Position numbers and translations under genes: made by a program. 64,000 nt of DNA from Aquisalibacillus elongatus (GTDB lineage: Bacteria > Bacillota > Bacilli > Bacillales > Alkalibacillaceae), in assembly GCF_003843875.1 (NCBI RefSeq), contig NZ_RKRF01000014.1, forward strand, positions 61,797-125,796, read 5' to 3'. Shown piece by piece: positions 17,855-26,138 of the stretch (positions within the stretch are counted from its first letter, which is position 1; every line of letters begins with the position of its first letter). The notes below the pieces were generated by a model that saw only the letters and a program-made list of their open reading frames with translations, had not been told where the DNA came from and searched no databases.

Positions 17855-17883
17855 TAGTATGTGATTGTTATATAAAAATATGT
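17855..17883 (-). promoter_or_regulatory. Candidate sigma-G promoter of the germinant receptor operon
   Basis: Read on the minus strand: ACATA (-35) at 17879-17883, 17-base spacer, CATACTA (-10) at 17855-17861. This is one mismatch and one base from the forespore consensus GHATR-N18-CATNHTA. The position 28 bases before the GerA start fits. Confidence 0.5.
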
Positions 17884-17927
17884 AAATACTAAACGTCATA
17901 CAAATATGTTTTTAGTAGGTGAACGGA

Positions 17928-18953
17928 GTGGGATTACAGCTTGTGGAAGTATATGTTCCGAGACGAAATTATCACTTTGTTGTTGAGAAACTACGTAGTT
18001 TTTCAAGAGAAGGGACTTGGAAGGAAGTTCCTCAAGAAGACGACAGAATCTTAATACGAATGGTCATTTCATCTGATTACGTCGAGGAAGTATTAAATTA
18101 TTTGGAGACGGTATCTCGATCATCAGAAGGTTTCGAGACTATTTTGTTTCCGGTCCATACTTATTTTTCGCATCAAACCATTGAAGAACGTGAACAAGAT
18201 GAAGAAGAAGAGGAAAGTGAAGAAAACACTGAAGAGGATCAGAGTAAATTTTTAAGAGCGAGTCGACAAGAATTAATGCACACAATCGAGGAAAAAAGTG
18301 ACCTGACGTTAAACTATACTTTACTTGTAATTTTTTCAGCTATTGTTGCAACAGCAGGATTTTTAAAAGATGATACGGCGGTTGTTATTGGGGCAATGGC
18401 GATTGCTCCTCTTATTGGACCTGCGATATCGATGGGTTTTGCAACGGTTTTAGGAGATATTCCTCATCTAGGTAAAGCTACTTGGACTTTATTTCTAGGT
18501 GTTATATTAATTGTTGGTATTTCGGCATTATTTGGATTTTTCTTTTATACCGGAACGGAGTCGTCACAGTACACATCAAGAACAGAGGTATCTTTGGCAG
18601 ATTTCTTCTTAGCCTTAGCAGCGGGAGCAGCAGGAGCAATGTCGATATTAAATCGATTATCCAGTAACTTAGTTGGCGTTATGGTCGCAGTTGCCTTACT
18701 TCCTCCTGTGATTACGTTTGGAATGTCTATTGGTAATCGGTTGTGGGAAGATGCGTTTGGTTCATTTTTATTAATCATGACGAATATTACGTGTATTGTA
18801 ATCAGTGCTGTTATTATTTTCTTTTTAAGTGGTGTACAACCTGTTAAGTGGAAAGATGAGACCATGATCAGTGCTTCGAGGTTGTTTTCTATAATTTTTA
18901 TAACGATAATTGGTTTAATTTTATTCGTAGTTGTTTTGATTGGTTTTAATTAA
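17928..18953 (+). CDS. DUF389 (TIGR00341-type) membrane protein
   Basis: A membrane protein of unknown function. The N-terminal ~100 residues are soluble and end in a very acidic patch (EQDEEEEESEENTEED, about 90-105). Then follow six or more hydrophobic helices with the family-conserved stretches AIVATAGFLKDDTAVVIGAMAIAPLIGP, ALAAGAAGAMSILN and LVGVMVAVALLPPV. Two GTG starts are possible, 17919 and 17928; 17928 has AGGTG at 17917-17921 and is preferred. Divergent from the germinant receptor operon with about 100 bases between them. No reliable functional inference. Confidence 0.85.
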   Translation: MGLQLVEVYVPRRNYHFVVEKLRSFSREGTWKEVPQEDDRILIRMVISSDYVEEVLNYLETVSRSSEGFETILFPVHTYFSHQTIEEREQDEEEEESEENTEEDQSKFLRASRQELMHTIEEKSDLTLNYTLLVIFSAIVATAGFLKDDTAVVIGAMAIAPLIGPAISMGFATVLGDIPHLGKATWTLFLGVILIVGISALFGFFFYTGTESSQYTSRTEVSLADFFLALAAGAAGAMSILNRLSSNLVGVMVAVALLPPVITFGMSIGNRLWEDAFGSFLLIMTNITCIVISAVIIFFLSGVQPVKWKDETMISASRLFSIIFITIIGLILFVVVLIGFN

Positions 18954-18967
18954 TTTTAAAAATTGTG

Positions 18968-18996
18968 TTGCTTTTTTGACATTTTCAGTATATAAT
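18968..18996 (+). promoter_or_regulatory. Promoter of the bmrCD leader transcript
   Basis: TTGCTT (18968-18973), 17-base spacer, TATAAT (18991-18996). A TTGACA at 18976-18981 also exists but lies only 9 bases from the -10 box. Confidence 0.65.
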
Positions 18997-19038
18997 CTTT
19001 TAAGTAATTAACAAATTTAGGTAAAGGAGGTCACGAAA

Positions 19039-19146
19039 ATGATGAAAGCTATAAAAAATACTCAACCTATGCAATTAGTATATTTCGTACATTTAAAAGA
19101 ACATAAGATCGTGACCAATCCTTTATACGCTCGTAGTAGCTTCTGA
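19039..19146 (+). CDS. Leader peptide of the bmrCD attenuator (35 codons)
   Basis: A short ORF starting at ATG 19039 (begins MMKAIKNTQP, ends NPLYARSSF) with a near-perfect AAAGGAGG ribosome site (19023-19030) and stopping at TGA 19144-19146. A rho-independent terminator follows 43 bases later, then the bmrCD genes. In B. subtilis the equivalent exporter is controlled by ribosome-mediated attenuation at the small ORF bmrB; this ORF is in the matching place. Bases 19107-19115 within it are complementary to the 5' arm of the terminator. It has no recognisable protein family, and I infer that translation, not the product, matters. Confidence 0.7.
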   Translation: MMKAIKNTQPMQLVYFVHLKEHKIVTNPLYARSSF

Positions 19147-19200
19147 TAAGGGTGTTTCCTTGTCTTTAATTTTAGCGCTAAATATGTAAACGTCGCGATC
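19107..19200 (+). promoter_or_regulatory. Candidate antiterminator pairing for bmrCD
   Basis: GATCGTGAC at 19107-19115, inside the leader ORF, can pair over nine positions (one G-U) with GTCGCGATC at 19192-19200, the left arm of the terminator. The two structures are mutually exclusive. Ribosome position on the leader ORF would decide between them. Confidence 0.6.
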
Positions 19201-19222
19201 ACTATAACTAGATCGCGGCGTT
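19189..19222 (+). terminator. Attenuator terminator before bmrCD
   Basis: AACGTCGCGATC (19189-19200) pairs with GATCGCGGCGTT (19211-19222), one G-T pair, followed by TTTTATTTTT. It lies between the leader ORF and bmrC. Confidence 0.88.
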
Positions 19223-19237
19223 TTTTATTTTTGTTAT

Positions 19238-19271
19238 TAAAGCACATTTGGCCACGGTCGAATGTGCTTTA
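19238..19271 (+). terminator. Second hairpin in the bmrCD leader
   Basis: TAAAGCACATT (19238-19248) pairs with AATGTGCTTTA (19261-19271). The following TTTATAT run is weak, so it may be a secondary terminator or an mRNA-stabilising hairpin. Confidence 0.55.
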
Positions 19272-19313
19272 TTTATATAGATTAATTTTTAGAACTAAAA
19301 GGGAGTGTTAAAC

Positions 19314-19415
19314 ATGATTAGAATTTCATTTGAATTTCATAAAAATGGAATTCGCAAGAAAATCAATATCGATTTTCACTTATTTAACAGAAAGAATAGG
19401 CTAGACGACGGTTAG
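19314..19415 (+). CDS. Second small ORF before bmrC (33 codons), unknown
   Basis: ATG 19314 to TAG 19413-19415 behind AAAAGGGAG. It encodes a basic, amphipathic peptide beginning MIRISFEFHKNGIRKK and ending in DDG. It lies after the attenuator hairpins and 34 bases before bmrC, so it would be translated only when the operon is read through. I do not recognise a family. It may couple translation to bmrC or be a genuine small protein. Confidence 0.5.
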   Translation: MIRISFEFHKNGIRKKINIDFHLFNRKNRLDDG

Positions 19416-19449
19416 CTAAATGTAAGTTCAACAAAAGGGGGAATCCAAC

Positions 19450-21192
19450 ATGATTAGTGTTTTTCAAAAATTATCTTGGTATTTTAAAGAACAATGGATT
19501 AGATATACATTAGCCATCAGTGCATTAATAATTGTCAATGTTCTCATTGTCATTCCGCCAAGAATCATTGGAGCGGTAATTGATGCGATTCAGACTAATA
19601 GTTTAACAACAGAGCGGTTTGTAGAGTTTGTCGGCTGGTTTATCGCTTTAATTGTGACAGCGTATTTAATTTCGTTTTATTGGGACTACACACTTTTCGG
19701 TCGTGCGATTTTGCTTGAGAAGAAAATGCGCACAATCTTAATGGGGCATTTCATGAAAATGAGCCCTTCATTCTTTGGAAAGTACCGTACGGGAGACCTT
19801 ATGGCGAGAGCGACCAATGATCTTAAAGCCATAATGATGACAGCTGGCTTCGGTATTTTATCGTTAGTCGATTCTACTATTTTAATGATGTTTATTATTG
19901 GAATTATGGTTTTTACAATCGATTTCGAATTAACGATGGCTGCGTTAATTCCACTGCCGATTATGGCCTATATTATGCAAAAGTATGGACGGGCGATTCA
20001 TGAGCGATTTATGAAAGCTCAGTCTTCATTTAGCGACTTGAATAATGACACATTAGAATCAATAAAAGGCGTTCGTGTGATCCGCGCTTTTGTACAGGAA
20101 CGACAAGATTTTAGTCGTTTCTCTGACCAAACTGAAGATGTTTTTCAAAAAAATATAGAAGTAGCCAAATTAGATGCTTTATTCGAACCTACGATCAAAA
20201 TTTTAGTGGGACTGTCTTATGCTATTGGTTTGGGTTATGGTTCATTATTAGTCATTCAAGGAAACATTACGATTGGGCAATTGGTGACGTTTAACGTCTA
20301 TTTAGGGATGTTGATTTGGCCGATGTTTGCTGTTGGTGAATTAATTAATGTCATGCAAAGAGGTAATGCATCTTTAGATCGTATTGATCAGATTTTGTCA
20401 CATGAACCGGATGTTCAAAATCCTGAGCATCCAAAATATCTCGAACGACCAAATCAAATTAGGTTTGATGAATTATCATTTCAATACCCAGAAAGCGATC
20501 AAGCTGCCTTAAAAAACATTAGCTTGAACGTAAGTCGTGGTGAGACCATCGGGGTTGTAGGCATGACAGGTTCTGGTAAAACGACGTTATTTAGACAGCT
20601 TTTAAGAGAGTATCCAAAAGCGGCTCAAGGAACTTTGCAAATAGACGAGATTCCAATTGAGATGTTTACGCTTGATCAAACACGCGAATGGATTGGGCAC
20701 GTGCCTCAAGATCATATTTTATTTTCAAAAACCGTTCGCGAAAATATTATATTCGGAAATGTTGAAGCCACCGATGAAGAGATTTATAGAGTTTCAGAAA
20801 TGGCTTCCTTAAAAGAAGACATTGAAAACTTACCTGAAGGGTTAGATACCTTAGTTGGAGAAAGTGGCGTGACATTATCAGGAGGGCAAAAACAACGTGT
20901 CTCTTTAGCACGCGCTTTAATTAAAGACCCCGAGATTTTAATATTAGATGATTCACTATCAGCCGTTGATGGTAAAACGGAGGCTAATATTATAACGCAT
21001 CTTAAAGAGGAGCGAGCGCATAAAACGACATTTATTGCCGCTCACCGATTATCTGCTGTGAAACATGCTGATCAAATTATCGTTTTAGAAGACGGTGAGA
21101 TGGTTGAACACGGGACACATGATGATTTAATGAAAAATCAAAACTGGTATTACACGCAATATGTCATACAGCAAATGGAAGGAGGGGCTTAA
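19450..21192 (+). CDS. bmrC: Heterodimeric multidrug ABC exporter subunit BmrC-like (YheI)
   Basis: Half-transporter of 580 residues: six-helix exporter domain about 1-310 followed by a nucleotide-binding domain. Strings typical of BmrC/YheI are RTGDLMARATNDLKA, MSPSFFGKYRTG and GELINVMQRGNASLDRI. The ATPase has Walker A GMTGSGKTT, signature LSGGQKQRVSLARAL, and Walker B LILDDSLSAVD, where Asp replaces the catalytic Glu. That replacement marks the degenerate nucleotide site of heterodimeric exporters. Pairs with the next gene, two bases downstream. Behind a leader peptide and terminator, as in B. subtilis bmrBCD, so induction by translation-inhibiting antibiotics is likely. Confidence 0.88.
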   Translation: MISVFQKLSWYFKEQWIRYTLAISALIIVNVLIVIPPRIIGAVIDAIQTNSLTTERFVEFVGWFIALIVTAYLISFYWDYTLFGRAILLEKKMRTILMGHFMKMSPSFFGKYRTGDLMARATNDLKAIMMTAGFGILSLVDSTILMMFIIGIMVFTIDFELTMAALIPLPIMAYIMQKYGRAIHERFMKAQSSFSDLNNDTLESIKGVRVIRAFVQERQDFSRFSDQTEDVFQKNIEVAKLDALFEPTIKILVGLSYAIGLGYGSLLVIQGNITIGQLVTFNVYLGMLIWPMFAVGELINVMQRGNASLDRIDQILSHEPDVQNPEHPKYLERPNQIRFDELSFQYPESDQAALKNISLNVSRGETIGVVGMTGSGKTTLFRQLLREYPKAAQGTLQIDEIPIEMFTLDQTREWIGHVPQDHILFSKTVRENIIFGNVEATDEEIYRVSEMASLKEDIENLPEGLDTLVGESGVTLSGGQKQRVSLARALIKDPEILILDDSLSAVDGKTEANIITHLKEERAHKTTFIAAHRLSAVKHADQIIVLEDGEMVEHGTHDDLMKNQNWYYTQYVIQQMEGGA

Positions 21193-21193
21193 T

Positions 21194-23221
21194 ATGAGTC
21201 AGAAACATCCCTCTACTGAAAAACGATTATTTCAATACGCATGGCGTTTTAAGAAAACGATTTTGATTGGGTTAATTTGTTTAGTCTTTTCAGTGGCATT
21301 AGAGTTAACAGGACCATTTATTGCGAAGCATTTAATTGACAATCATATCGTAGGCGTGGCTAATCATTACGTTGAAAGTGACGAAACTCAAGGTGTTGAG
21401 TTTCAAGGCCAGACTTATGAACGAGTAGATCGAACTGATCTTGAATCAGATCAAATTGTGACACTTTATCAAGATGGTTTGTCATTTTATTTTTTTGAGG
21501 ATGAAGTTCCATTGAATGCGTCGTTGGAGTCAGCGGAAGAGGATTCATTCATCTTGCAATATCAAGGAAATTCATATGAAGTTTCCGGTCAACAGCTTCA
21601 AATGACAGATGTGTATCAATTTTTTAAAGGAGAAATCAACTCAATCATTTGGTTACTCGTATTATATATGGCTTTAATATTAATTGCTTCATTTTTCTTA
21701 TATTATAAGACGTATTTATTACAATTTGCATCTAACCGAATTATTCAAAACATGCGCAAAGATGTGTTTGAGCACATTCAGAGATTACCGATCAAATATT
21801 TTGTTGACCAACCAGCAGGGAAGATTGTTGCTCGTGTAACTAATGATACAGAGGCTATTCGGGAACTATACGTTAAAGTACTTGAAGTATTTGCATCGGG
21901 TATTATTTACGTCATTGGTATTTTTATAGCGATTTACATTCTTGACCCTAACCTTGCGACGATCTGTTTAGTGTTGATTCCGGTGATGTTTATTTGGATG
22001 AAGGCGTATAAGAAAATTGGCGGAAAATATAATCGTGTCATACGCGAAACAAATAGTAATATTAATGCGAATATCAATGAGTCAATTCAAGGAATGTCTA
22101 TCATTCAAGCATACGGCCAATCGGAACGAATGATGGATGAGTTTGAACAATTAAACGAAAAGCAACGGAATTACCAAACGAGAATGAACACGTTTACGGC
22201 ATGGACGTCGTTTAATTTAGTTGACGCATTACAAAATGTTGCTTTTGTTGTTTTCATTCTTTACTTTGGCGGAGCTGCCCTGGATGGAACAACAATTGCA
22301 TCGGCCGGTTTGCTTTATGCTTTAATTGACCTTTTGACGAGATTATTTGAACCGATTAACCAAATTGTAAGTCAACTGGCTCAACTGGAACAGGCTCGAG
22401 TCTCCGGAAGTCGTGTTTTTGAATTAATGGACGAAGAAGGAGAAGAGGTTAATCATGAAGGTATCGAGCGCTACCTGGGCCGTGTCGAGTTTCAAAATGT
22501 CTCATTTGCATATGAAAAAGATGAGTATGTGTTAAAGGATATTAATTTTGAGATTAAACCTGGTCAAACAGCAGCGTTTGTCGGCCATACGGGTTCTGGG
22601 AAAAGTACTATTATGAATTTACTATTCCGTTTTTATGATCCTAGTGATGGGAAGATTTTAATAGACGGAATAGATACTCAGAAGTATGCTAGGCAACAAA
22701 TTAGACAGCATATTGGGATTGTTTTACAAGATCCGTTTATATTTACTGGTACGATTCTTTCAAATATAACAATGAATGACCCTGCGATTAGTAGAGAGCA
22801 GGCGATTCAAGCACTTAAGGCTGTTGGGGCAGATCAATTTATAGAAAAATTACCAAATCAATATGATGAACCAGTTAAAGAGAAAGGGAATGAATTTTCT
22901 CAAGGGCAGCGTCAGTTGTTATCATTCGCTCGTGCATTAGCGTTTGACCCGGCAATTCTCATACTAGATGAGGCCACGGCCAATATAGATACAGAGACTG
23001 AAAGAGTCATTCAGAATGCTCTGAATGTATTGAAAGAAGGACGTACGACGCTCGTTATTGCTCACCGTTTATCAACGATTCAACAAGCTGATCAAATTTT
23101 TGTTTTAAAACATGGTAAAATATTAGAAGAAGGTACCCACGAAAGTCTCTTGAAACTGCAGGGAGAATATTTTAATATGTACCAAATGCAATTAGGTCGA
23201 ACATCAACTAATGTCTCTTAA
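21194..23221 (+). CDS. bmrD: Heterodimeric multidrug ABC exporter subunit BmrD-like (YheH)
   Basis: Partner of BmrC, 675 residues from ATG 21194, which is preceded by GGAAGGAGGGG; an upstream in-frame ATG lies inside bmrC and is not used. As in YheH, about 100 extra residues sit between helix 1 and helix 2 (about residues 50-145) as an acidic extracytoplasmic domain. The ATPase has Walker A GHTGSGKST, a non-standard signature FSQGQRQLLSFARAL, and a canonical Walker B LILDEATANID with the catalytic Glu. The odd signature would face the odd Walker B of BmrC, forming one weak and one active ATP site. Confidence 0.88.
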   Translation: MSQKHPSTEKRLFQYAWRFKKTILIGLICLVFSVALELTGPFIAKHLIDNHIVGVANHYVESDETQGVEFQGQTYERVDRTDLESDQIVTLYQDGLSFYFFEDEVPLNASLESAEEDSFILQYQGNSYEVSGQQLQMTDVYQFFKGEINSIIWLLVLYMALILIASFFLYYKTYLLQFASNRIIQNMRKDVFEHIQRLPIKYFVDQPAGKIVARVTNDTEAIRELYVKVLEVFASGIIYVIGIFIAIYILDPNLATICLVLIPVMFIWMKAYKKIGGKYNRVIRETNSNINANINESIQGMSIIQAYGQSERMMDEFEQLNEKQRNYQTRMNTFTAWTSFNLVDALQNVAFVVFILYFGGAALDGTTIASAGLLYALIDLLTRLFEPINQIVSQLAQLEQARVSGSRVFELMDEEGEEVNHEGIERYLGRVEFQNVSFAYEKDEYVLKDINFEIKPGQTAAFVGHTGSGKSTIMNLLFRFYDPSDGKILIDGIDTQKYARQQIRQHIGIVLQDPFIFTGTILSNITMNDPAISREQAIQALKAVGADQFIEKLPNQYDEPVKEKGNEFSQGQRQLLSFARALAFDPAILILDEATANIDTETERVIQNALNVLKEGRTTLVIAHRLSTIQQADQIFVLKHGKILEEGTHESLLKLQGEYFNMYQMQLGRTSTNVS

Positions 23222-23233
23222 AGGGTGAGCGCC

Positions 23234-24046
23234 TTGTCTGATTATAAGCGTCCGGATGGTATGGATGATGATTTATTAGAAGATATTGATGAAGAAGAAA
23301 TGTATGAGATTTTACAAGAGAAGAAGTCCGAGTTTCGTCAAAAGCGTGACCGTAAACCAAACAGCAAGCCAAAACGCCCATTTCCTAAATGGGTATTTTG
23401 GCTTATTGCTATTTTTATGTTTGTGAACGTTTCAGCTGTTACGTTAAACTACTTTTCATTCGCTGCGATTGATTTTATTAAAACATCTTCAAAGTTACTT
23501 ATGGATGAAGATGTGCAGGAATATAAGGAATCAGTAGCTGTCATTGATATCGGTAATGGAAGAGGGACCGGGTTTGCGTTTACAGATGAAGGTCATATTA
23601 TGACGAACGCTCACGTCATTGATCAAAGAGAGCGATTATGGGTTTACATATCAGGTGAAGGTCCGTATCATGCTGAAGTGGAAGAAACATATCCAGAAGT
23701 TGATTTAGCCGTTATAAAAGTAGATGACGAAGAATTTTCTCACTTACAATTGGCTGAACAAACAGAATTCGAGAAACAAGAGCATTTTTATTTTATTGGT
23801 AACCCGTTAAGGTTTAGTGGAATTGCTAATGAAGGTACGATTATTGGCTGGACTTCCTCATCAGATATTGATCATGAGATCCTAATGTTAGAAGCACCAG
23901 TTTATCATGGAAACAGCGGGAGTCCGGTTATTAATCATGATGGTGAAGTAATCGGTGTCGTCTATGCGACCAGGCAATCGGATGAGCATGGAAAGGTAGG
24001 TCTTGCGATACCGATTGATGCTTTTCATGAACGTTATTCAAAATAG
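23234..24046 (+). CDS. Membrane-anchored trypsin-like serine protease (S1C-like, no PDZ domain)
   Basis: A 270-residue protein with an acidic cytoplasmic N-terminus (about 1-50), one membrane helix (about 52-75, WVFWLIAIFMFVNVSAV), and an extracytoplasmic trypsin-fold domain. The triad is visible: His in TNAHV, Asp in VDLAVIKV, Ser in GNSGSPV. Unlike HtrA proteins it ends at the protease domain, with no PDZ. Start is probably TTG 23234, which has AAAGGG nine bases upstream; GTG 23225 overlaps that site. It lies 12 bases after bmrD and about 78 bases before sigI. A role in RsgI processing or envelope stress is speculation from location. Confidence 0.8.
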   Translation: MSDYKRPDGMDDDLLEDIDEEEMYEILQEKKSEFRQKRDRKPNSKPKRPFPKWVFWLIAIFMFVNVSAVTLNYFSFAAIDFIKTSSKLLMDEDVQEYKESVAVIDIGNGRGTGFAFTDEGHIMTNAHVIDQRERLWVYISGEGPYHAEVEETYPEVDLAVIKVDDEEFSHLQLAEQTEFEKQEHFYFIGNPLRFSGIANEGTIIGWTSSSDIDHEILMLEAPVYHGNSGSPVINHDGEVIGVVYATRQSDEHGKVGLAIPIDAFHERYSK

Positions 24047-24066
24047 GAAATGAATTGTAAGACTTA

Positions 24067-24095
24067 ACACCCAAAAAAGTCGAAGCGAATACGAA
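24067..24095 (+). promoter_or_regulatory. Candidate sigma-I promoter of sigI-rsgI
   Basis: ACACCC followed by an A tract (24067-24078) resembles the C-rich -35 of sigma-I promoters, and three CGAA words follow at 24081, 24086 and 24092; CGAA is the sigma-I -10 core. The 19-base gap to the third CGAA equals that at 41861-41889. Autoregulation of sigI is known in B. subtilis. Confidence 0.45.
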
Positions 24096-24123
24096 ATCTA
24101 TAATATGTTGGGGGTGATGAGGG

Positions 24124-24861
24124 GTGTTGAAGCGTCAAGAGAAAACAGAAGACGTATCCCTCGAAGAACACGTCAAGTCCGTTCAATCAGGGGATGAGGA
24201 AACCCGTCATCATCTGCTGAAAGATTATCAACCTTTTATTGCTACCTGCGTTTCAAAGGTGTGTAAAAGGTATATAGATCCGGTGAAAGATGATGAATAT
24301 AGTATTGGATTGATTGCGTTTAATGAAGCGATTGATGGTTATTCAGCAGAAAAAGGAAGCTCGTTTTTATCTTTTGCGAGATTAGTTATTACACGAAAAG
24401 TGATTGATTATATTCGAGCTGAGCATCAAGATGTATCTTTAGTATCATTAGATCAGTCCGACCAAGATGATGACAATGATTCAACCGCTGACTGGCACTT
24501 AGCCGATACAGCTAAAAAGATTCATAAAGAAGATGAAATAGCGTGGTACAGACAATTTGAAATTGAGGAGTATAATAAGCGGTTGAAAGAATTCCAGCTA
24601 TCTTTTCAAGAGTTAGCAAAAGTATCTCCTAAGCACCAAGATGCAAAAAAGACATCTCAACAAATTGCACGTATCATTTTCGAGCATGAAGAGATTAAAA
24701 ACTACATTTTGGATAAGAAACGGTTACCGATTAAAAAGATTTTACCGCTCGTAGATGTTAGTAAAAAAACGGTTGAGCGTAATCGGAAGTATATATTAGC
24801 TATATTTATTTTACTAAATGAGGATTTTGTTTATTTAAAAGATTACGTAAAGGAGGTGTGA
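24124..24861 (+). CDS. sigI: RNA polymerase sigma factor SigI
   Basis: Alternative sigma factor of the SigI group, used in heat and envelope stress in Bacillus. The 245-residue protein has a sigma region 2 at about 15-105 (DEYSIGLIAFNEAIDGYSAEKGSSF, FARLVITRKVIDYIR) and a SigI-specific C-terminal DNA-binding region about 140-240 (FQELAKVSPKH, LPIKKILPLVDVSKKTVERNRKYI). Start is GTG 24124 or TTG 24127, both served by GGGGGTGAT upstream. Its stop overlaps the next gene's ribosome-site region, so sigI and rsgI are translationally coupled. Confidence 0.92.
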   Translation: MLKRQEKTEDVSLEEHVKSVQSGDEETRHHLLKDYQPFIATCVSKVCKRYIDPVKDDEYSIGLIAFNEAIDGYSAEKGSSFLSFARLVITRKVIDYIRAEHQDVSLVSLDQSDQDDDNDSTADWHLADTAKKIHKEDEIAWYRQFEIEEYNKRLKEFQLSFQELAKVSPKHQDAKKTSQQIARIIFEHEEIKNYILDKKRLPIKKILPLVDVSKKTVERNRKYILAIFILLNEDFVYLKDYVKEV

Positions 24862-24863
24862 AA

Positions 24864-26096
24864 ATGGCGAAGAAAGGCATCATTGTTGAACAAAAGAGAA
24901 ATAAAACTTATTTAATGACATCAGACGGATCATTTTATAAAGCGCGTAAATTAGATGGCTCTGTTGGGGAGGAGACATCTTTCGAACCGTTAAGTCAACC
25001 GGGTTGGTCTTTCGACAATATTATTCAGTGGTTTCAATCATTTGCTGGTTATAAAACTGCCGCCGTAGCACTGATTGCATTTTTATTAATCTTTCCATTT
25101 TATTCTTGGCATGACAATCAGCAAGTCCATGCTTATGTGAATATTGATATCAATCCGAGTGTTGAGTTGTCCGTCAATGATGATTATGAAGTCATAGATC
25201 TTGTTGGGTTGAATGACGATGGCGAGAAATTAGCCAGTCAATTAGAGAATTGGGAAAATCAAAAAGTTAATAACGTTTCAGAGAACGTACTCGATTTAAG
25301 TGAACAGCTAGGATATATTCAGGACGATCATCAAGTGCTAGTCGGGATTAGCTATGTAGATCAAGTACAAAATAATGACCAGACAACTTTTGATGATTTA
25401 TCAAGACAAATGGAAACTACACTTGATACGATTCAAGTCGCTTCATTTGAAGTACCGTTAGAAGTAAGAGAGGAAGCAGAGAGCCAAAAGGCTTCTATGA
25501 ATTTAGTTTACGCTTCTGAAGTTTTAGGTGATGAAGAAACAGAAGATCGCCAACAATCAGAAGGCGGCGAAGAAAAAGATGAGTCAAATAAACCCTATAA
25601 ACAGATAAATGATAAAAATAAAAAAGTCATCGAAAAGTTTTTACAGAAGACAAACAAGGACGAAATCCCACCAGGGTTACAGAAGAAATTAGAGAAGTTC
25701 CAGGATAAAGAAAAGTCGAAGAACAATAAAGCTAAAGACGAGTCAGAACAAAAAGGTAATAAGGGTAAAGGGCAAGATAATAAGCCACCAAAAAATGAAA
25801 AATCAGATGATCACCCATCTCAGAAAAAAGGAAACAATTCTGAGAAAGGTAAGGGTAATAACGGTAAAGGGCCAGGAAAAGGTAATGGAAATGGCAAAGG
25901 CAACTCAAATCAAGGGGAGCAAAATTGGACTCCCCCTGGTTTAGATAAAAAGGACAAGCCAGGTAAAAATAATGAAAATGAAAAATTTGGTGAAAGCTCA
26001 GAAGAGGAAGATGAAGAAGGCTTCATGCCATCAGGTTTAAAAGATAAAGATGATGATCATCCAGGTAAACAAAACCATAAAGGTAAATTTAATTAA
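24864..26096 (+). CDS. rsgI: Anti-sigma factor RsgI
   Basis: Membrane anti-sigma factor of SigI. Residues about 1-50 form the cytoplasmic RsgI N-domain (KKGIIVEQKRNKTYLMTSDG). One membrane helix spans about 65-83 (TAAVALIAFLLIFPFY). The outside domain begins HAYVNIDINPSVELS; N97-P98 is the position of the autoproteolytic Asn-Pro bond described in clostridial RsgI proteins. Residues about 205-410 are a disordered Lys/Glu/Gly/Asn-rich tail with GKGNGNGKGN runs. ATG 24864 has AAGGAGG eight bases upstream; a GTG at 24858 is poorer. A strong terminator follows. Confidence 0.9.
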   Translation: MAKKGIIVEQKRNKTYLMTSDGSFYKARKLDGSVGEETSFEPLSQPGWSFDNIIQWFQSFAGYKTAAVALIAFLLIFPFYSWHDNQQVHAYVNIDINPSVELSVNDDYEVIDLVGLNDDGEKLASQLENWENQKVNNVSENVLDLSEQLGYIQDDHQVLVGISYVDQVQNNDQTTFDDLSRQMETTLDTIQVASFEVPLEVREEAESQKASMNLVYASEVLGDEETEDRQQSEGGEEKDESNKPYKQINDKNKKVIEKFLQKTNKDEIPPGLQKKLEKFQDKEKSKNNKAKDESEQKGNKGKGQDNKPPKNEKSDDHPSQKKGNNSEKGKGNNGKGPGKGNGNGKGNSNQGEQNWTPPGLDKKDKPGKNNENEKFGESSEEEDEEGFMPSGLKDKDDDHPGKQNHKGKFN

Positions 26097-26102
26097 GATG
26101 AA

Positions 26103-26138
26103 AAAAAGGGGTTGTCCGGAATCGGACAACCCCTTTTT
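26103..26138 (+). terminator. Terminator of sigI-rsgI
   Basis: A 16-bp stem: AAAAAGGGGTTGTCCG (26103-26118) and its complement at 26123-26138, 4-base loop. The T run merges directly into the first repeat unit of the array that follows. Confidence 0.92.

Noticed and set aside
18976..18996. TTGACA with TATAAT as the bmrCD leader promoter
   Set aside because: Only 9 bases separate the two boxes; TTGCTT with a 17-base spacer is more plausible.
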